The notes under the pieces: model-generated
The model's input: the letters and a program-made list of their open reading frames with translations, nothing else
Databases searched by the model: none
Told to the model about the DNA's origin: nothing
Position numbers and translations under genes: made by a program
Part shown: piece by piece, positions 27,253 to 38,870 of the stretch
Numbering within the stretch: position 1 is the first letter of the stretch
Layout of the letters: each line of letters starts with the position of its first letter
Source: Glebionis coronaria
Lineage: Eukaryota > Streptophyta > Magnoliopsida > Asterales > Asteraceae
Assembly (NCBI GenBank): GCA_025667525.1
Contig: JANFOE010000193.1
Span: 186,001-250,000 of the forward strand
Direction: 5' to 3'
DNA: 64,000 bases

Positions 27253-28415
27253 CTCTTGAACTTGCTTTGCAAAAAGACTTTGGTAGTTTTCCACATAATA
27301 ATAAATTCCAAGAAAAACTTTCCCAAACGTTGCGAGAAATGAACGAACAGAAATTGGAAATTAAAGGGTTGAAAGCTCAGTTACAAGACAGGGACAAAGC
27401 GATAGCAGAGTTGTAGAAACTCGTTGCTAAGATGGGTGGGAAGATTGTGGAACCTAGTGTTAAGAAACCTGTTGTAAGACAACCCAATGCTCAAAAAGTG
27501 ACTAGACCCTCTGTCTTGGGAAAACCATCTGTTTTCTCTAATTCTGCATTTGCAAAACCTGCGTTTGCCCCCAAGACGGATGGGAAGGATAGGTTACCAC
27601 AAAACACTCCCAAAACACATATTCGATCACAAAGCATTAAGAACACAAATGTGGTTAAACCAGGGATGTATAGATTGGCCACTAAACCCACACAAAACAA
27701 AGAAAGTCAATCACCTCAGACTTCTAGAAACACTAATAGACGTGTGTCTTTTACTACAGGAGTAGTCCCCACTGCTAGTGTTAGCAGGTCCCAGCTTAAG
27801 AGCACTCGCATGAATGAAAAGGTCTGGCAAAATAAAAGTCAAGGGAAGATGAAGGAAGTAGAAGACCACCCTAGGATTTTCAATGTTTCTAAGAATAAAA
27901 CGTCTGTAATCGCGTGTAATGACGATTTGAATGATTCGACTTTGAATGTTATGAAAGTTAAGTTTGTTTGTGTGAAATGTGGAAAGTGTGCTAATGCTAA
28001 TCATGCTATGTGTGTTTCGAATAATGACAAAGGCGTAGAAACTAGAACTAAGAAGCAAACTGTCATGCCTATTAGTGCTAGAAAACCCAAACACAAAGTG
28101 AACCATTCTGGTGCAACCCCCCCTAAGAAAAGTATTGCATCAGACTCCACCACTAAGAACCCTAGAAGCAGAATTAGGGAATTATATGAGTCTGCTAACA
28201 AGCCTTGGAAATGGTGGTTTGCTGATCAATGTCCTCCAGGATATAAATGGATGCCTAAGGTCAGAAAAGAAAATGTGACTACGAGCGTTAGTGTGCCTCT
28301 AAGTGATGAAACTAGGGAAACTAATGAATCGGAAATCACAACTAACATGGAATCCAATTTAGCAAATGCTCCATCGTGTTCTAATTCTTCTGCAGGTGAT
28401 CGAAATAATTCTCTT
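27253..28415 (+). pseudogene. gag: Copia gag C-terminal / linker region after the Tekay insertion
   Basis: Resumes in frame directly after the duplicated ctctt with LELALQKDFG and a coiled coil ending QDRDKAIAEL, then a TAG stop at 27414-27416. It continues in the same frame as a basic, Ser/Thr/Asn-rich linker. Near 28330-28415 the frame shifts by one into the protease frame. Confidence 0.75.
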
Positions 28416-30354
28416 CATACTGGACTCCGGATGCACGAAGCACATGACGGGGAATCTCAAGCTTCTAATTAACTTCGTGGAGAGGTTCCTGGGTACGGTC
28501 CGATTCGGAAATGATCAATTTGCACCGATCCTAGGATATGGAGACTTGGTTCAGGGGAATATCACTATCAAAAGGGTTTACTACGTCGAAGGGCTCAATC
28601 ACAATCTTTTCTCGGTTGGTCAATTCTGTGATGCGGATTTGGAGGTTGCTTTTAGAAAGAAGACATGTTTTGTTCGTGATTATGATGGGAATGACTTACT
28701 TACCGGAACACGGGGTACTGATCTCTACACTATTTCACTACAAGACTCCACATCTTCAACTCCAATCTGTTTCATGGCTAAAGCTTCAACGACTCAAGCT
28801 TGGTTATGGCATCAACGTTTATCTCATCTTAACTTTGACACCATCAACTTGCTTTCCAAGAAAGATATTGTGCGAGGCCTTCCTAACTTGAAATTCATCA
28901 AAGATCATCTTTGTTCTTCTTGTGAGCTTTGTAAAGCTAAACGGAGTAGTTTCAAGACAAAGACTACACCAAGCTCTAAAGGACGGTTAGATCTTCTTCA
29001 TATAGATTTGTGTGGTCCCATGCGTGTTCAAAGTATCAATGGGAAGAAATACGTTATGGTAATTGTCGATGACTACTCAAGGTACACATGGACTCACTTC
29101 TTGAGATCCAAGGATGAAACACCCGATGTTCTCATCAGCTTCCTTAAAGTGATACAACGTGGTCTTCAAGCTCAAGTTAAAGTGGTTCGTACTGACAGAG
29201 GTACAGAATTTTTGAATTCAAAACTAAGAAATTATTTTGAAGCCGAAGGAATTGAACATGAAACATCTATTGCTCGAACACCCGAACAAAACGGTGTTGT
29301 TGAAAGACGAAACCGTACTTTAGTTGAGGCTGCTCGAATATTATTATCCGCTTCAAAACTTCCACTATAATTTAGGGCCGAAGCCGTGTCAACCGCATGC
29401 TACACACAAAACCGCTCCTTAGTTATCCCAAGACACGAAAAGACACCATATCACATAATTAATGATCGCAAACCTTCACTCAAACACCTTCATGTTTTTG
29501 GATGTACGTGTTACATTATTCGAGATGGTGAAAATCTGGACAAGATGAAAGAGAAAGGTGATGCATGCATTTTTGTGGGATATGCAACTTAGTCTAAGGG
29601 ATACAGAGTATACAACAAGAGAACAAAAATGATAGTCGAGACTATTCATATCAGATTCGATGAATTACAAGAAATGGCACTTGAACAAAACAGTTTAAGT
29701 CCCGATCCACAACGACAAACGACTTCCGTTCACAACCGCACGGAACTCGGAACTCAAGACCACAGCAATGAACCGTCAAGTTCAAAGCTGGTTCCTGAAC
29801 ATGTTCCTAGAGCAGATATGACAGTGGACACGACACTTGAAGAGTTGGAAATGTTATATGGACCAATGTATGATGAATATTTCACGGGGGAGAAACAAGT
29901 TGCATCGAAGTCTTCCGCTGTCACTCATGATAAGAATGATGATACCGTTCATCGTCAACAAAAGGATACAACTTCATCTACTTCAACACGGGTTGTTGCA
30001 GATTTACCTCCTCAGAATATCACTTCAACAATCGATCCTACAACATCCACAACTACTGTCATTGCTCCAGAGAACACAAATCAAGCAGACGGTGCATTAT
30101 CTGACGATGACGATTTTCACAACCCATTCGGTACACCGATACACGAAACTGGAGAGTCTTCTACTCGCCATGTTGATCCGTCAAATATGCATACGTTCTA
30201 TCAACGACATCCTTCAACACATCATTGGACCCGAGATCATCCTTTGGTTTATGTAATTGGAAACCCTTCACAGCCTGTTCGTACAAGACGACAACTAGCA
30301 ACCGATGGCGATGTTTGTATGTTCGCACTCGCCGTGAGTACAGCTGAACCGTAA
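28366..30354 (+). pseudogene. pol: Copia protease and integrase, with stops
   Basis: Protease active-site LDSGCTKHMTG has its Asp codon at 28423, followed by NHNLFSVGQFCDADLEVAF. The pre-integrase HQRLSHLNFDTINLL and zinc-binding C-x-x-C follow. Integrase core motifs are HIDLCGPM, VVRTDRGTEF and NGVVERRNRTLVEAAR. Stops at 29368-29370, 29590-29592 and 30352-30354 all lie in one frame, so they are point mutations within a once-continuous reading frame. Downstream of integrase comes the usual acidic, Thr/Ser-rich spacer. Non-functional. Confidence 0.85.
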
Positions 30355-30369
30355 AACATCAAAAAAGCC

Positions 30370-31908
30370 ATGGCTGATCATGCTTGGATTGAATCGATGA
30401 CGGATGAACTTCAACAATTTGAAAGACTTAAAGTCTGGGAACTTGTTGACAGACCATACGATGTGACTCCTTTAAATCTTCGTTGGATCTGGAAAAACAA
30501 GATGGATGAAGAAAACACGATCATCAAGAACAAAGCTAGGCTAGTGGCTAAGGGGTATGGCCAGATAGAGGGAATTGATTTTGATGAATCATTTGCACCA
30601 GTTGCTCGCATGGAAGCGGTCAGGATTTTCCTTGCTTATGCTGCACATAAGGGATTCACTGTCTATCAAATGGACGTAAAGACGGCGTTTCTTAACGGTC
30701 CTTTGAAGGAAGAAGTCTATGTCACACAGCCGGAAGGATTTGTCAATCCTCATTATCTTGACAAGGTGTATCGTCTCCACAAGGCACTATATGGAGTCAA
30801 GCAAGCTCCAAGGGCGTGGTACGACGAGCTCTCGAAATTTCTGGTATCCAAAGGTTTCTCAAAAGGTTCCATTGATCTAACTTTGTTCACTTATAAATAT
30901 GGGGATGACATTTTGCTTGTGCAAATTTATGTTGATGACATTATTTTCGGGTCTACAAACCCAAAACTTTCAAAATGGTTTGAAAAAGTAATGCACAGCA
31001 AATTTGAAATGTCAATGATGGGCGAACTAAAATTCTTTCTAGGAATTCAAGTTCACCAATCCCCAAGTGGTATCTTTATAAACCAAGCTAAGTATTGTCA
31101 AGAGATAATCAAAAAGCATGGTATGACTTCATGTGACCCCATTGGGACACCATTATCAACCACATCCCTAGATGCTGACTTGGAGGGATTACCCATAGAT
31201 CAAACGAGATATCGTTCCATGATCGGGTCCCTCATGTACTTGACAGCAAGCAGACCAAATATTCATCATGCTACATGCTATTGTGCACGATATCACGCAC
31301 GATCCACTGAAAAGCACCTCAAGGAGGTTAAACGGATCTTTCGGTACCTTAAGAATACCATTCACATGGGACTCTGGTATCTGAGGGAAACCGGTTTCTT
31401 TTTAACGGCCTATTCAGATTCTGATCATGCAGGGTGTCTTGATACACGTAAAAGTACTTCTGGTGGTGCACAATTTCTAGGACAAGATAAGCTTGTGGGA
31501 TGGTCTTCCAAGAAGCAGGATTGCACGTCACTTTCATCAGCCGAAGCGGAGTATGTGTCTTTATCTGCGTGTTGTGCTCAAGTTCTTTGGATGAGAACAC
31601 AACTCACGGATTATGGCTTCCACTTTGATAAAGTACCTATGTATTGTGACTCAAAGTCTGCCATAGCCATCTCCTGCAACCCGGTACAGCATTCCCGCAC
31701 GAAGCACATCGATGTCAGATACCACTTCATAAAGGAACAAGTTGAAAGAGGTATCGTTGAATTATACTTTGTTGGAACGGATTACCAATTAGCCGACTTG
31801 TTTACGAAAGCTCTGTCGAAAGATAGGTTTGAGTACCTCGTTAGGAAAATTAGTATAAGATGTTTGACTCCAGCAGACCCGGAGATTCTGGCAAAGGTGC
31901 CTGCTTGA
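30370..31908 (+). CDS. pol: Copia reverse transcriptase and RNase H, open segment
   Basis: 512 codons without a stop. RT begins W-x-x-A-M/S-x-x-E-L style ([20 protein letters not shown]), then [40 protein letters not shown] and the catalytic YVDDIIFG at residues 187-194. RNase H has [23 protein letters not shown] and [12 protein letters not shown]. It is the C-terminal part of a longer polyprotein; the Met at its start is internal, because the frame was once continuous with the upstream integrase. Conserved residues look intact, but it has no way to be expressed alone. Confidence 0.85.
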   Translation: MADHAWIESMTDELQQFERLKVWELVDRPYDVTPLNLRWIWKNKMDEENTIIKNKARLVAKGYGQIEGIDFDESFAPVARMEAVRIFLAYAAHKGFTVYQMDVKTAFLNGPLKEEVYVTQPEGFVNPHYLDKVYRLHKALYGVKQAPRAWYDELSKFLVSKGFSKGSIDLTLFTYKYGDDILLVQIYVDDIIFGSTNPKLSKWFEKVMHSKFEMSMMGELKFFLGIQVHQSPSGIFINQAKYCQEIIKKHGMTSCDPIGTPLSTTSLDADLEGLPIDQTRYRSMIGSLMYLTASRPNIHHATCYCARYHARSTEKHLKEVKRIFRYLKNTIHMGLWYLRETGFFLTAYSDSDHAGCLDTRKSTSGGAQFLGQDKLVGWSSKKQDCTSLSSAEAEYVSLSACCAQVLWMRTQLTDYGFHFDKVPMYCDSKSAIAISCNPVQHSRTKHIDVRYHFIKEQVERGIVELYFVGTDYQLADLFTKALSKDRFEYLVRKISIRCLTPADPEILAKVPA

Positions 31909-32608
31909 TTTATCTATCAAACATCAACTTGTAAATATCTTTGAAAAAGCAAAATACAAAAATATAAAACACATAAAAGCAAAACACAAAATTAAAAATA
32001 TTTCAAAATCCAAAAATATTCTTCTCGACATGTCTTTCAGTATCGATAATATGGACGTACCTAGAAATGTCGCTCAATAACGACACGGGTGTGTACATAA
32101 AGCTCGAATGAAAGTTGTAAATATTTTTCAAAACATGTCATTTCTTCTTTTAATAAAGGAAATTGTCTATTTTGGACAAATATTTCCAAACAACGGGTAG
32201 AGCAATCTATCACGGGTTGAGCTAGTCACAAAACATTCAACGTTTTGAGCTCAACACAATGGCTTGTAATCACTTTCAGATTGCAACCCGGATCGATATT
32301 CACGGGGGAGTGTACGATTTAGTACCCCTACCCTCAGCAAAAGAAGAGAAATCTTCTTACACTTGAGTGGATTCGCCAAGACATTCAAAGTCTATGAACT
32401 CAAGTTTATGCTTTAGAAAAACCTTTCGACAAAAAGAATTGATTTTTCAAAAAGTGTTGAACATAATTTTTTCAAGAATTTTTCAATGATATTCAAAATC
32501 TTTCAAAAATTGTGTGTTCAACAACTCCCATCCTTAAAAAGCAAAATGTGGATCATATCCTCACAATGACAATTCAATTGGATCAATTTTTGAGGGGGAG
32601 CATTTTAA
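31909..32608 (+). other. Copia 3' non-coding region, part 1
   Basis: No coding frame seen. Two purine-rich GGGGGAG motifs (about 32304-32310 and 32594-32600). An envelope-like frame, found in some SIRE elements, is not visible. Confidence 0.6.
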
Positions 32609-32613
32609 CTTCA

Positions 32614-34255
32614 TAATAAAATGATTTTACTAGTTGAAAAGGTTCGTTTTCTCGGTATCTCTTCGAATTGATTTCCGGTTAATTGTGTGAGATTAATTGT
32701 TCTTGGTGAAACAAATATTTTTGGATTTGGTAAAATAAATGTGCAAGACTTAATAATAGAGGACAAGTAATTAAAACTAAAACTAGTTAAAACGTAAAAC
32801 GGTGCGATATTTAAAACTTGTAAAGTAAATGACGAGAACTTGAATGACGTAAAAGTAAAACTTAGCGAAAAAGTAAATCGAGAATTAAATAAAAACACAA
32901 AGCGAAATTAAAATGACTTAAAGAAAATAAAACGAGAAACATTAACCCTTTAACTAAAGCAAAATATTAAAACAAGTCAAAAACACCCAATCGGAATACA
33001 CCCGATCGGAATCCATAAGGATCCGATCGGAATGTACCCGATCGGAATGAATAAAAGGGGGCGATCGGAATACATCACAAAAGACTAATCGGAATAAGCA
33101 AAATTAGAGCAATCGAAATGTTGAAATAAGCTAGTAATCGGAATACCGTGTAAGACCTCCAATCGGAATAATGACAACTAATACAATCGGAATATGGAGA
33201 AAATTGCCAGATCGGAATAACAGGGAATGGTGTCAATCGGAATACTAGACGTGCAGATCGGAAAAACTATAAACCCTTTTCCGATCATAAGATCGGAAAG
33301 AGGGGTAGGCTGGTCGGAAAGTAGCGATCGGAAAAGGGTTTTAAAACCCTTTCCGATTTGTCTCTTGATCCGAAAATAAAGGCAAGGTTTTAAGCTATTT
33401 GATTAAGCTAGAACCAAAACTAACACGAATCAACAATGAAAAATGACTAAATAAGCTCGAACATCAACTTATCAAACTTAAAATCAACAAACTTTAAAAT
33501 CAAAACATAAAAAGATGAACTTTTAAGCACGAAAACATAAATGAACAACACGGATCATATGTAAATCGCACCAAAAGTAAATTAGAATCAAGAAAGGAAG
33601 ATGAGAGACTAAGACAAGAAAAGCAAAGATTAAAGAACAAATAATGAAAACTTACTTGAAAATTAAATGATTAAAAGTGCATAACAATTAATTAAAGTGC
33701 GAGAAATAAAATGACAAGAAATGAAAATGGTGGAAGAGTGGTTTGTCAAGCCACCAACAACATGAAAATGAAGCTAGCCTAAACTATATATAGGGGTGAT
33801 TAGGGAGGAGCTTAGGAAGCTTCCTCCCTCTTTCCTCTTTTCCTTATTTGCACACTTAAGCCCTTTTCCTCTTAATTGTTTGTTAATCTTGGACTTAATG
33901 ATTTTGTCTTGGGATTTCTTTAAACTCGTCTTTGAATTTTCTTCGTAAATTAGACTCGAGTTCTTCGGCTTTTAGTAAACTTCCGTCTTTTGACTTTTTC
34001 TTCGATAAATCTTCAGAATTGGTCTTGGACTTCCGTTCTTTTTCCACTCTTGATCTTTCGACTTCGTCTTTCGTCTTTTTCTTCGATAAAAGCCCGTGAA
34101 TGCCGTGTTTTCTCCACTTTTCACTTTTTCGTCCTAAATCATAACAAAAACACAAACCACGCATAATTCCGACATAAATGACATAAAATACACGTTTTGG
34201 CTCGGTTATTATTGTAATTAAGTGGTAAAAAGGATGGGTGTTTTCACATCTATCA
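32614..34255 (-). mobile_element. Solo LTR of an Athila-like Ty3-gypsy element
   Basis: On the minus strand it starts TGATAGATGTGAAAACACCC and its first 300 bp align with the Athila-like LTR at 46205 (CATCCTTTTACCACTTAAT, GGAATTATGCGTGG). Its end aligns with that LTR's end. The terminal CA has become TA (plus-strand TAATAAAATG). Flanking cttca at 32609-32613 and 34256-34260 proves independent insertion. No internal region is present, so it is a solo LTR of 1642 bp. TATATATA on its minus strand lies near 33785-33792. Confidence 0.85.
32988..33360. repeat. GATCGGAAT-type interspersed repeats in the solo LTR
   Basis: About 17-20 occurrences of (G)ATCGGAA(T/A) at 15-30 bp spacing, at the same relative place where the 46205 LTR carries its ATTCGGAAC tandem array. 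Confidence 0.8.
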
Positions 34256-34260
34256 CTTCA

Positions 34261-36120
34261 TGCAAAAGATTAACACATCTTTCTCCCGGAGATTTCAAGA
34301 CTATTTTTCAAAATATATTTTAATCAAATTTGGTATCTCTAATATCAAAAGATTTTATATATTAGAGATAGGGGGAGAAAATGTGATTAAAATGTGATCT
34401 AATATAAGACTCAAGCACTTTAACTCTTACCTACATGTGCGAAACACTTTCGATTATCGATGCACATGTGAAGGGGGAGCATTTCTAAAACGACAAAACT
34501 AGCAAGGTGTTAAATGTTTTTCAAACACTTTGTTAGAATTTAAAGTGGTTTTCATGGTCACGATCAAATACCCACAACATCTTTAATTCACGACGTTATT
34601 GGTGTCAAAAGGGTGGTTAGGTTTAAGTCCTATGATCCAACCAGAACCGGAGGGATCTTCCTAGGGACAATCCAATAGATTATTAGAAGTCCTTAGGAAA
34701 GATGGAGTAGAATGTGAACGTAGCTGAATGCCGACTAAGTACTGATGCTAGCACTGGAACAATCACAACAAGGTGCTAGTAATGATGTCTTGGTAAGCAT
34801 TGAAAGGGTTGAAGAATGAAAAAGAAATGTAAGGATAAAGGGTGTAAAGAAAGAAGCCCTCCATACAACTTAGGCAGAAACCGGGTCAACTCATCATGAA
34901 GACAAACTCATCATGGACCCAGTGATGTGAAGCACAACCCTTTCCTAGCTACTCAGGCTTCTCTCAAAAGAAGTTTGTTTTATTGTCACGGAGATCAACA
35001 CGACTTCTATTGACTTGCTCACTCCGAGATAGTTGATATTGAATAGGTGGCATCTGCTCCAGCCTCCGACCACTAAAAGTGCACAAATAGAGTCTAGAGC
35101 CAAGAGATCAATCAATTCTCGCTAGGACACACGGATGAAGATCAAGAGAGTCCTACGCTATATCCTTGTGATATTGCTAGAACACTCAGAGTGATACTAT
35201 TTAGTATTCACAATGATGAGTGGAAATCCTTCCACTGTTAACATCAAACAGCACTGCGGTAGGTCATATGCAAGATTCTTTATGAATTGAACATGTGCAA
35301 AACTGAAAAGCAACAGTGGTTTGATTCTGAATTGATTCAAACTCGTTTCAGGTTTCTACGCAATATCTTTATGGTCTTGCCAGAACATTCAGAGTGATAT
35401 TCATTAATATTCATAGTGACGAATGGAAATCCTTCTAGCGTCAACCTCAAACAGCGCTACGGTAGGTGACTTGTGAGATTCTTATGAATCAAACTTGTGT
35501 CAACTGGAAAGCAACAATGGTAAGATTCGTCAAGAATCAAACTTGTTCCAGGATTTTGAATTGACGACTTTAATCAAGCGGATATCTATCCAATTGATTC
35601 ACTCTTTATGTTCGCAGTCTTGCTTTGAGACGGTCGAGTAAAGAAAACGGCTGGTACAGCCGCGAAACCCTGTCAAGGAGATTCTTAAATGAATCTACCT
35701 GATCACAGATACGATATTTAATATCGTATAACGGTCTTCACCGCCCGGAGGTAAAACGCTACCGATTTAGGACGAATGTCAAAGCCATTCAGTCCGTGTC
35801 TATGTTTTGTCTCGAGAAGGTGGCGTCACGGTGTACACAGCAAAGTCAATGATTCAGAAACCACATACTCATGCCTAAAGACATATTCAACAATTAATAG
35901 TGTGAGCATGTGGATGAAGACACAAGATCGCAAGATGGCAAAGACAAGTCAAGGATGACTTGAAGATCTCAAGCTTAAAGATAAAGTCGAAAGACAACGA
36001 CAAAGGCTCAAAGATCATAGCATGAAGGAACAAGGCTACGATTACACGTTCAAGACTCATTTATGGCGAGATTAGTAATCTCTACAAATTTCCTAAATGA
36101 CTAAGGTTTATGACCTCTCA
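34261..36120 (+). other. Copia 3' non-coding region, part 2
   Basis: About 1.9 kb with no convincing coding frame (one 60-codon frame at 35776 has no recognisable content). It contains a 190-bp direct duplication and two GGGGGAG motifs (about 34369 and 34473). Confidence 0.6.
35165..35553 (+). repeat. Two-copy direct repeat, about 190 bp, in Copia 3' region
   Basis: Copies about 35165-35352 and 35360-35553 share CAGAGTGATA, GGAAATCCTTC, CGGTAGGT and AAGCAACA in order, with about 80% identity by eye. Confidence 0.75.
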
Positions 36121-36131
36121 TTGGGGGAGAT
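36121..36131 (+). other. Copia polypurine tract
   Basis: TTGGGGGAGAT immediately before the 3' LTR. Confidence 0.85.
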
Positions 36132-36532
36132 TGTTAGCCTCAAAATATTGAGCCAAACAAGAATGCTCGGTCATATGTTTATTATGTATCGTATTTTAGA
36201 ACGTTGTAACAGGTAGTATATTAGTCGTGTTATTACGGGCTTAACTTTAAGCTAAGGTTCATTAATAAGTAACCAAAGCCCAAAAGGAAAGCCCGACCCA
36301 AACCATATAGTCCATAAAGAAGCCCGCATGTGGGTGGACTATATATACCCTTCCTAGCATGTTAGGAAGGGTGTTGGTTCATTTTGTATTCTCACTTCTC
36401 AATCTAACATTCACCTAGTTCCAACCATTTCTCTCTCTTTTCTCTCTCTACTTTCTCTCACTAAAATTCATCTCATATCTTCCTTTCTTTCATAAATTCG
36501 TGTGCTATATCATCATAGTTATAGGGACAACA
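36132..36532 (+). repeat. Copia 3' LTR
   Basis: 398 of 401 positions equal the 5' LTR. Followed by TSD cttac (36533-36537). Confidence 0.95.
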
Positions 36533-36537
36533 CTTAC

Positions 36538-37305
36538 GCTAAAATAAGTTTTATATATAATTCTTTTTTTATATTTTTTTTGTGATTGGATGTGTTTTAT
36601 TGAATGAATACATAGTATTTGTTGTCGTTTGTGTTGTGATTTTTTAGTTTGTAATTTAATGTTAGTATCTTTTTGTTATAATTTACGATAAAATAGGATT
36701 TGCAAAAATAGGTTTAATTTATAATTTAAAATGTACCATTCTTTTTATTTTTTATATTGTTTTGTGATTGGATGTGTTTCATTGAATGAATACATAGTTC
36801 TTTGTTGAAGTTGTGTATGATTTTGTAACGATTTCTGTCAAATTGCACCTAAAAATATTATCAACATACCTTCTAAATAGGATTATAAGACTAAAATATT
36901 CTAAATATAAGTAAAAAATTAATTTTTAAACTTTATTAAGTCTTAGAGATAGAAAGGATATAAAAGGAATAAAAAGGTGATTTTCGTATGTGTTTTGTCT
37001 ATGTTTACACGTTTTTTGAGATGAAAATGGGGTATATATTCAACCACGGGTACACCATTGAAAAAAGCACGAGATTACGATTCTAAAGGTACTTTCATTT
37101 TTTATTGAGGCCATCTGATGCATCTTTTATAGATCGGACAAGCCTATGTATAATATAAGCCCACCATAAGCCCAACTAAACTATCTTTAAATATATAGGT
37201 TTGCATAGTTATAATAAAAACTATCCATGGCACAATTGGTAAAGGGAGGGGTGCTAAGTTTTTAGGGAAGAGACCAAAGTTCAAATCTTGTTAGTGTCAC
37301 TTTTT
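36538..37305 (-). mobile_element. Helitron D body after the Copia insertion
   Basis: Continues the sequence interrupted at 11289: with the Copia element removed, 11220-11289 and 36533 onward read through. It is AT-rich and non-coding. A tandem duplication of about 190 bp repeats GTGATTGGATGTGTTTTATT and GAATGAATACATAG (near 36581 and 36768), and TTTAGTTTGTAATTTAAT occurs both near 11246 and near 36645. A tRNA-like unit lies at 37228-37305. The 5' terminus shared by A, B and X is not found, so the Helitron seems truncated near 37306. Confidence 0.5.
37228..37305 (+). other. tRNA-like Pol III unit in Helitron D (antisense to it)
   Basis: A-box-like TGGCACAATTGGTAAAGG (37228-37245), B box AGTTCAAATC (37279-37288) and T5 (37301-37305), 13 nt after the B box. 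Confidence 0.5.
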
Positions 37306-37761
37306 GACATTAATTGATTTGACCCGTTTCATGTCCACCCGGTCCGACCCAGTTCAAATTAAACGTGGCCCGAGGTTTGACCCGCTTAAACTCAGACCCG
37401 GCTCGGCCCAAGCATGAACCAGACCGGTCCAGACCTAGCTCGTCCCAAAGATGAACCAAACCGGTTTGGACCTGCTCGGCCCAGATATGAATCGGACCAA
37501 TTCTGACCCGGATCGGCCCAGATTTCAACTGGACCGGTCGAGACCGGCTCGACAGAGACTTGAACCGGACCGGCCGTGAACTCCAAAACGCGATTCTGAA
37601 ACGCAGTTTTCAAAATGCGATTTACAAAAAACTGCGATTTCAAACAAAAATTTGGTAGAATTTTGAGATTTTCTAGGAAATTCTAAAATACTATTGGCTA
37701 AAATATGTGACTGGGATATGACTGGGATTAAAACTGTGGTTTCAAATCATAATTATACATA
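37306..37761. repeat. GACCGG-rich 36-bp minisatellite and flank
   Basis: From about 37400 to 37585 about five units of roughly 36 bp carry the core CGGCCCAGAT, ATGAACCGGACCGGT and GACC-GGCT. Unit length divisible by 3 keeps minus-strand frames open (GPVWFMLGP-like words); these are not genes. The rest up to 37761 is unassigned AT-rich sequence. Confidence 0.65.
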
Positions 37762-37870
37762 TCTCTACATTATATATAAGAGGAGGGATATGCCACATAA
37801 GCATCCCATTAATCCACGTCATCATTTTTTAGCCTAACTTTTCGTTTTTGTCAAATTTCGAATTTTTTGT

Positions 37871-37956
37871 AAAAAATGTCACTTGCGCGGTTCGAACACT
37901 AAACCAACCTAATCCTAAATAAATTCGGATGACAATATAACTGCCTTGCCAACACA
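37871..37956 (-). other. tRNA-like Pol III unit in Helitron B (antisense to it)
   Basis: Minus strand: A-box-like TGTGTTGGCAAGGCAG (37941-37956), B-box GTGTTCGAACC (37889-37899) and T6 (37871-37876). It ends 109 bp from the Helitron 5' end. Confidence 0.5.
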
Positions 37957-38567
37957 ACTTTGTTGTTTGTATTTTGAAAGTCAATATATATAAAAGGAGT
38001 TTATATTTGAAAGATATATTTGCTTTTATTTTTGCAGTAAAGAAAATACGAAAATTTCTATAGTTTATTAAGATTGGAAATAATATTTTTAGATCATTAT
38101 CGTTTCAAAAATATATTTAAACATTAGAAAACGTATATTTCCATAGAATATTCAGAATCTTGAAAAGTTTGGAATTCGTATAATATTTTCACTGCTTCTC
38201 ATTCATTCGTAATATATGATATTCATCTTAAACCCTAATATCATTAATTTTTATTCATCATTAGTGATTATGTTTTCTTCATTCGAATAAAGGTGACTAT
38301 TTTTTCATTGCTTCTACCGTTTCTGTTTTTACTCTTTGATATGCACAATATAGAGAAGCTTATCAACACATGCTTATTAATTACGCGCACTCGTGGATCG
38401 ATAAGATATCTAAACTATCTAATATTAATGATAAAGTTTGAAGTTCAAATGAAAAGTTAAAGTTTTCGAAAATAAATTAGTTGATTGAATTTGTTTTTGT
38501 TTGAATTTTAAAATTACTAAGGAAAATCTTAGATTTGAATTGTTGTTATGATTGCAGGTGATCACGA

Positions 38568-38870
38568 ATGGGTACCAGATGTGAAAATTGTGGCTTTGTA
38601 ATTTTTAGATTTTTATATCGAGCTATGCGTCTAGAAGTGATCCCAAACACGTATGGGATCTCACTGTGCCAGTCACAGAACTTGAAGACTAACAGGGAGA
38701 CCGAGGGTATTTTTATGTCACCAAATGAACCAGCCGTTGGTGACACCTTCACCTTGGACTGCATATATGAAATTGTCCCTTTTGTATATGTGTTTCTTTT
38801 ATTGCTACATTGTAGTCAAATATGTATATATTCTTTTGTCATATATATGGATTTACCTCTCGAGAAATGA
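38568..38870 (+). pseudogene. Unassigned open segment in Helitron B
   Basis: About 100 codons starting MGTRCENCGFVIF and ending in hydrophobic, low-quality sequence. I do not recognise it. It lies where plant Helitrons often carry Rep or RPA-like genes, and a nearby piece (39026-39235) with FNDVLGIVHS vaguely resembles an RPA OB-fold, but neither is firm. Confidence 0.25.

Larger units (their letters stand above)
11290..36532 (+). mobile_element. Ty1-copia LTR retrotransposon, SIRE/Maximus-like, with two nested insertions
   Basis: 401-bp LTRs (11290-11690, 36132-36532) begin TG and end CA and are flanked by cttac (11285-11289, 36533-36537). They differ at only 3 positions, all transitions. 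Domain order gag, PR, IN, RT, RH defines Ty1-copia. The long coiled-coil after the gag zinc knuckle and the long 3' non-coding region fit the SIRE/Maximus group, although 401 bp is short for its LTRs. Removing the nested Tekay element and the solo LTR leaves about 12.2 kb. The reading frame is broken at eight or more places, so it is non-autonomous now. Confidence 0.9.

Noticed and set aside
37310..37643. GPVWFMLGP-type minus-strand frames
   Set aside because: 36-bp minisatellite, unit divisible by 3, keeps frames open without coding meaning.
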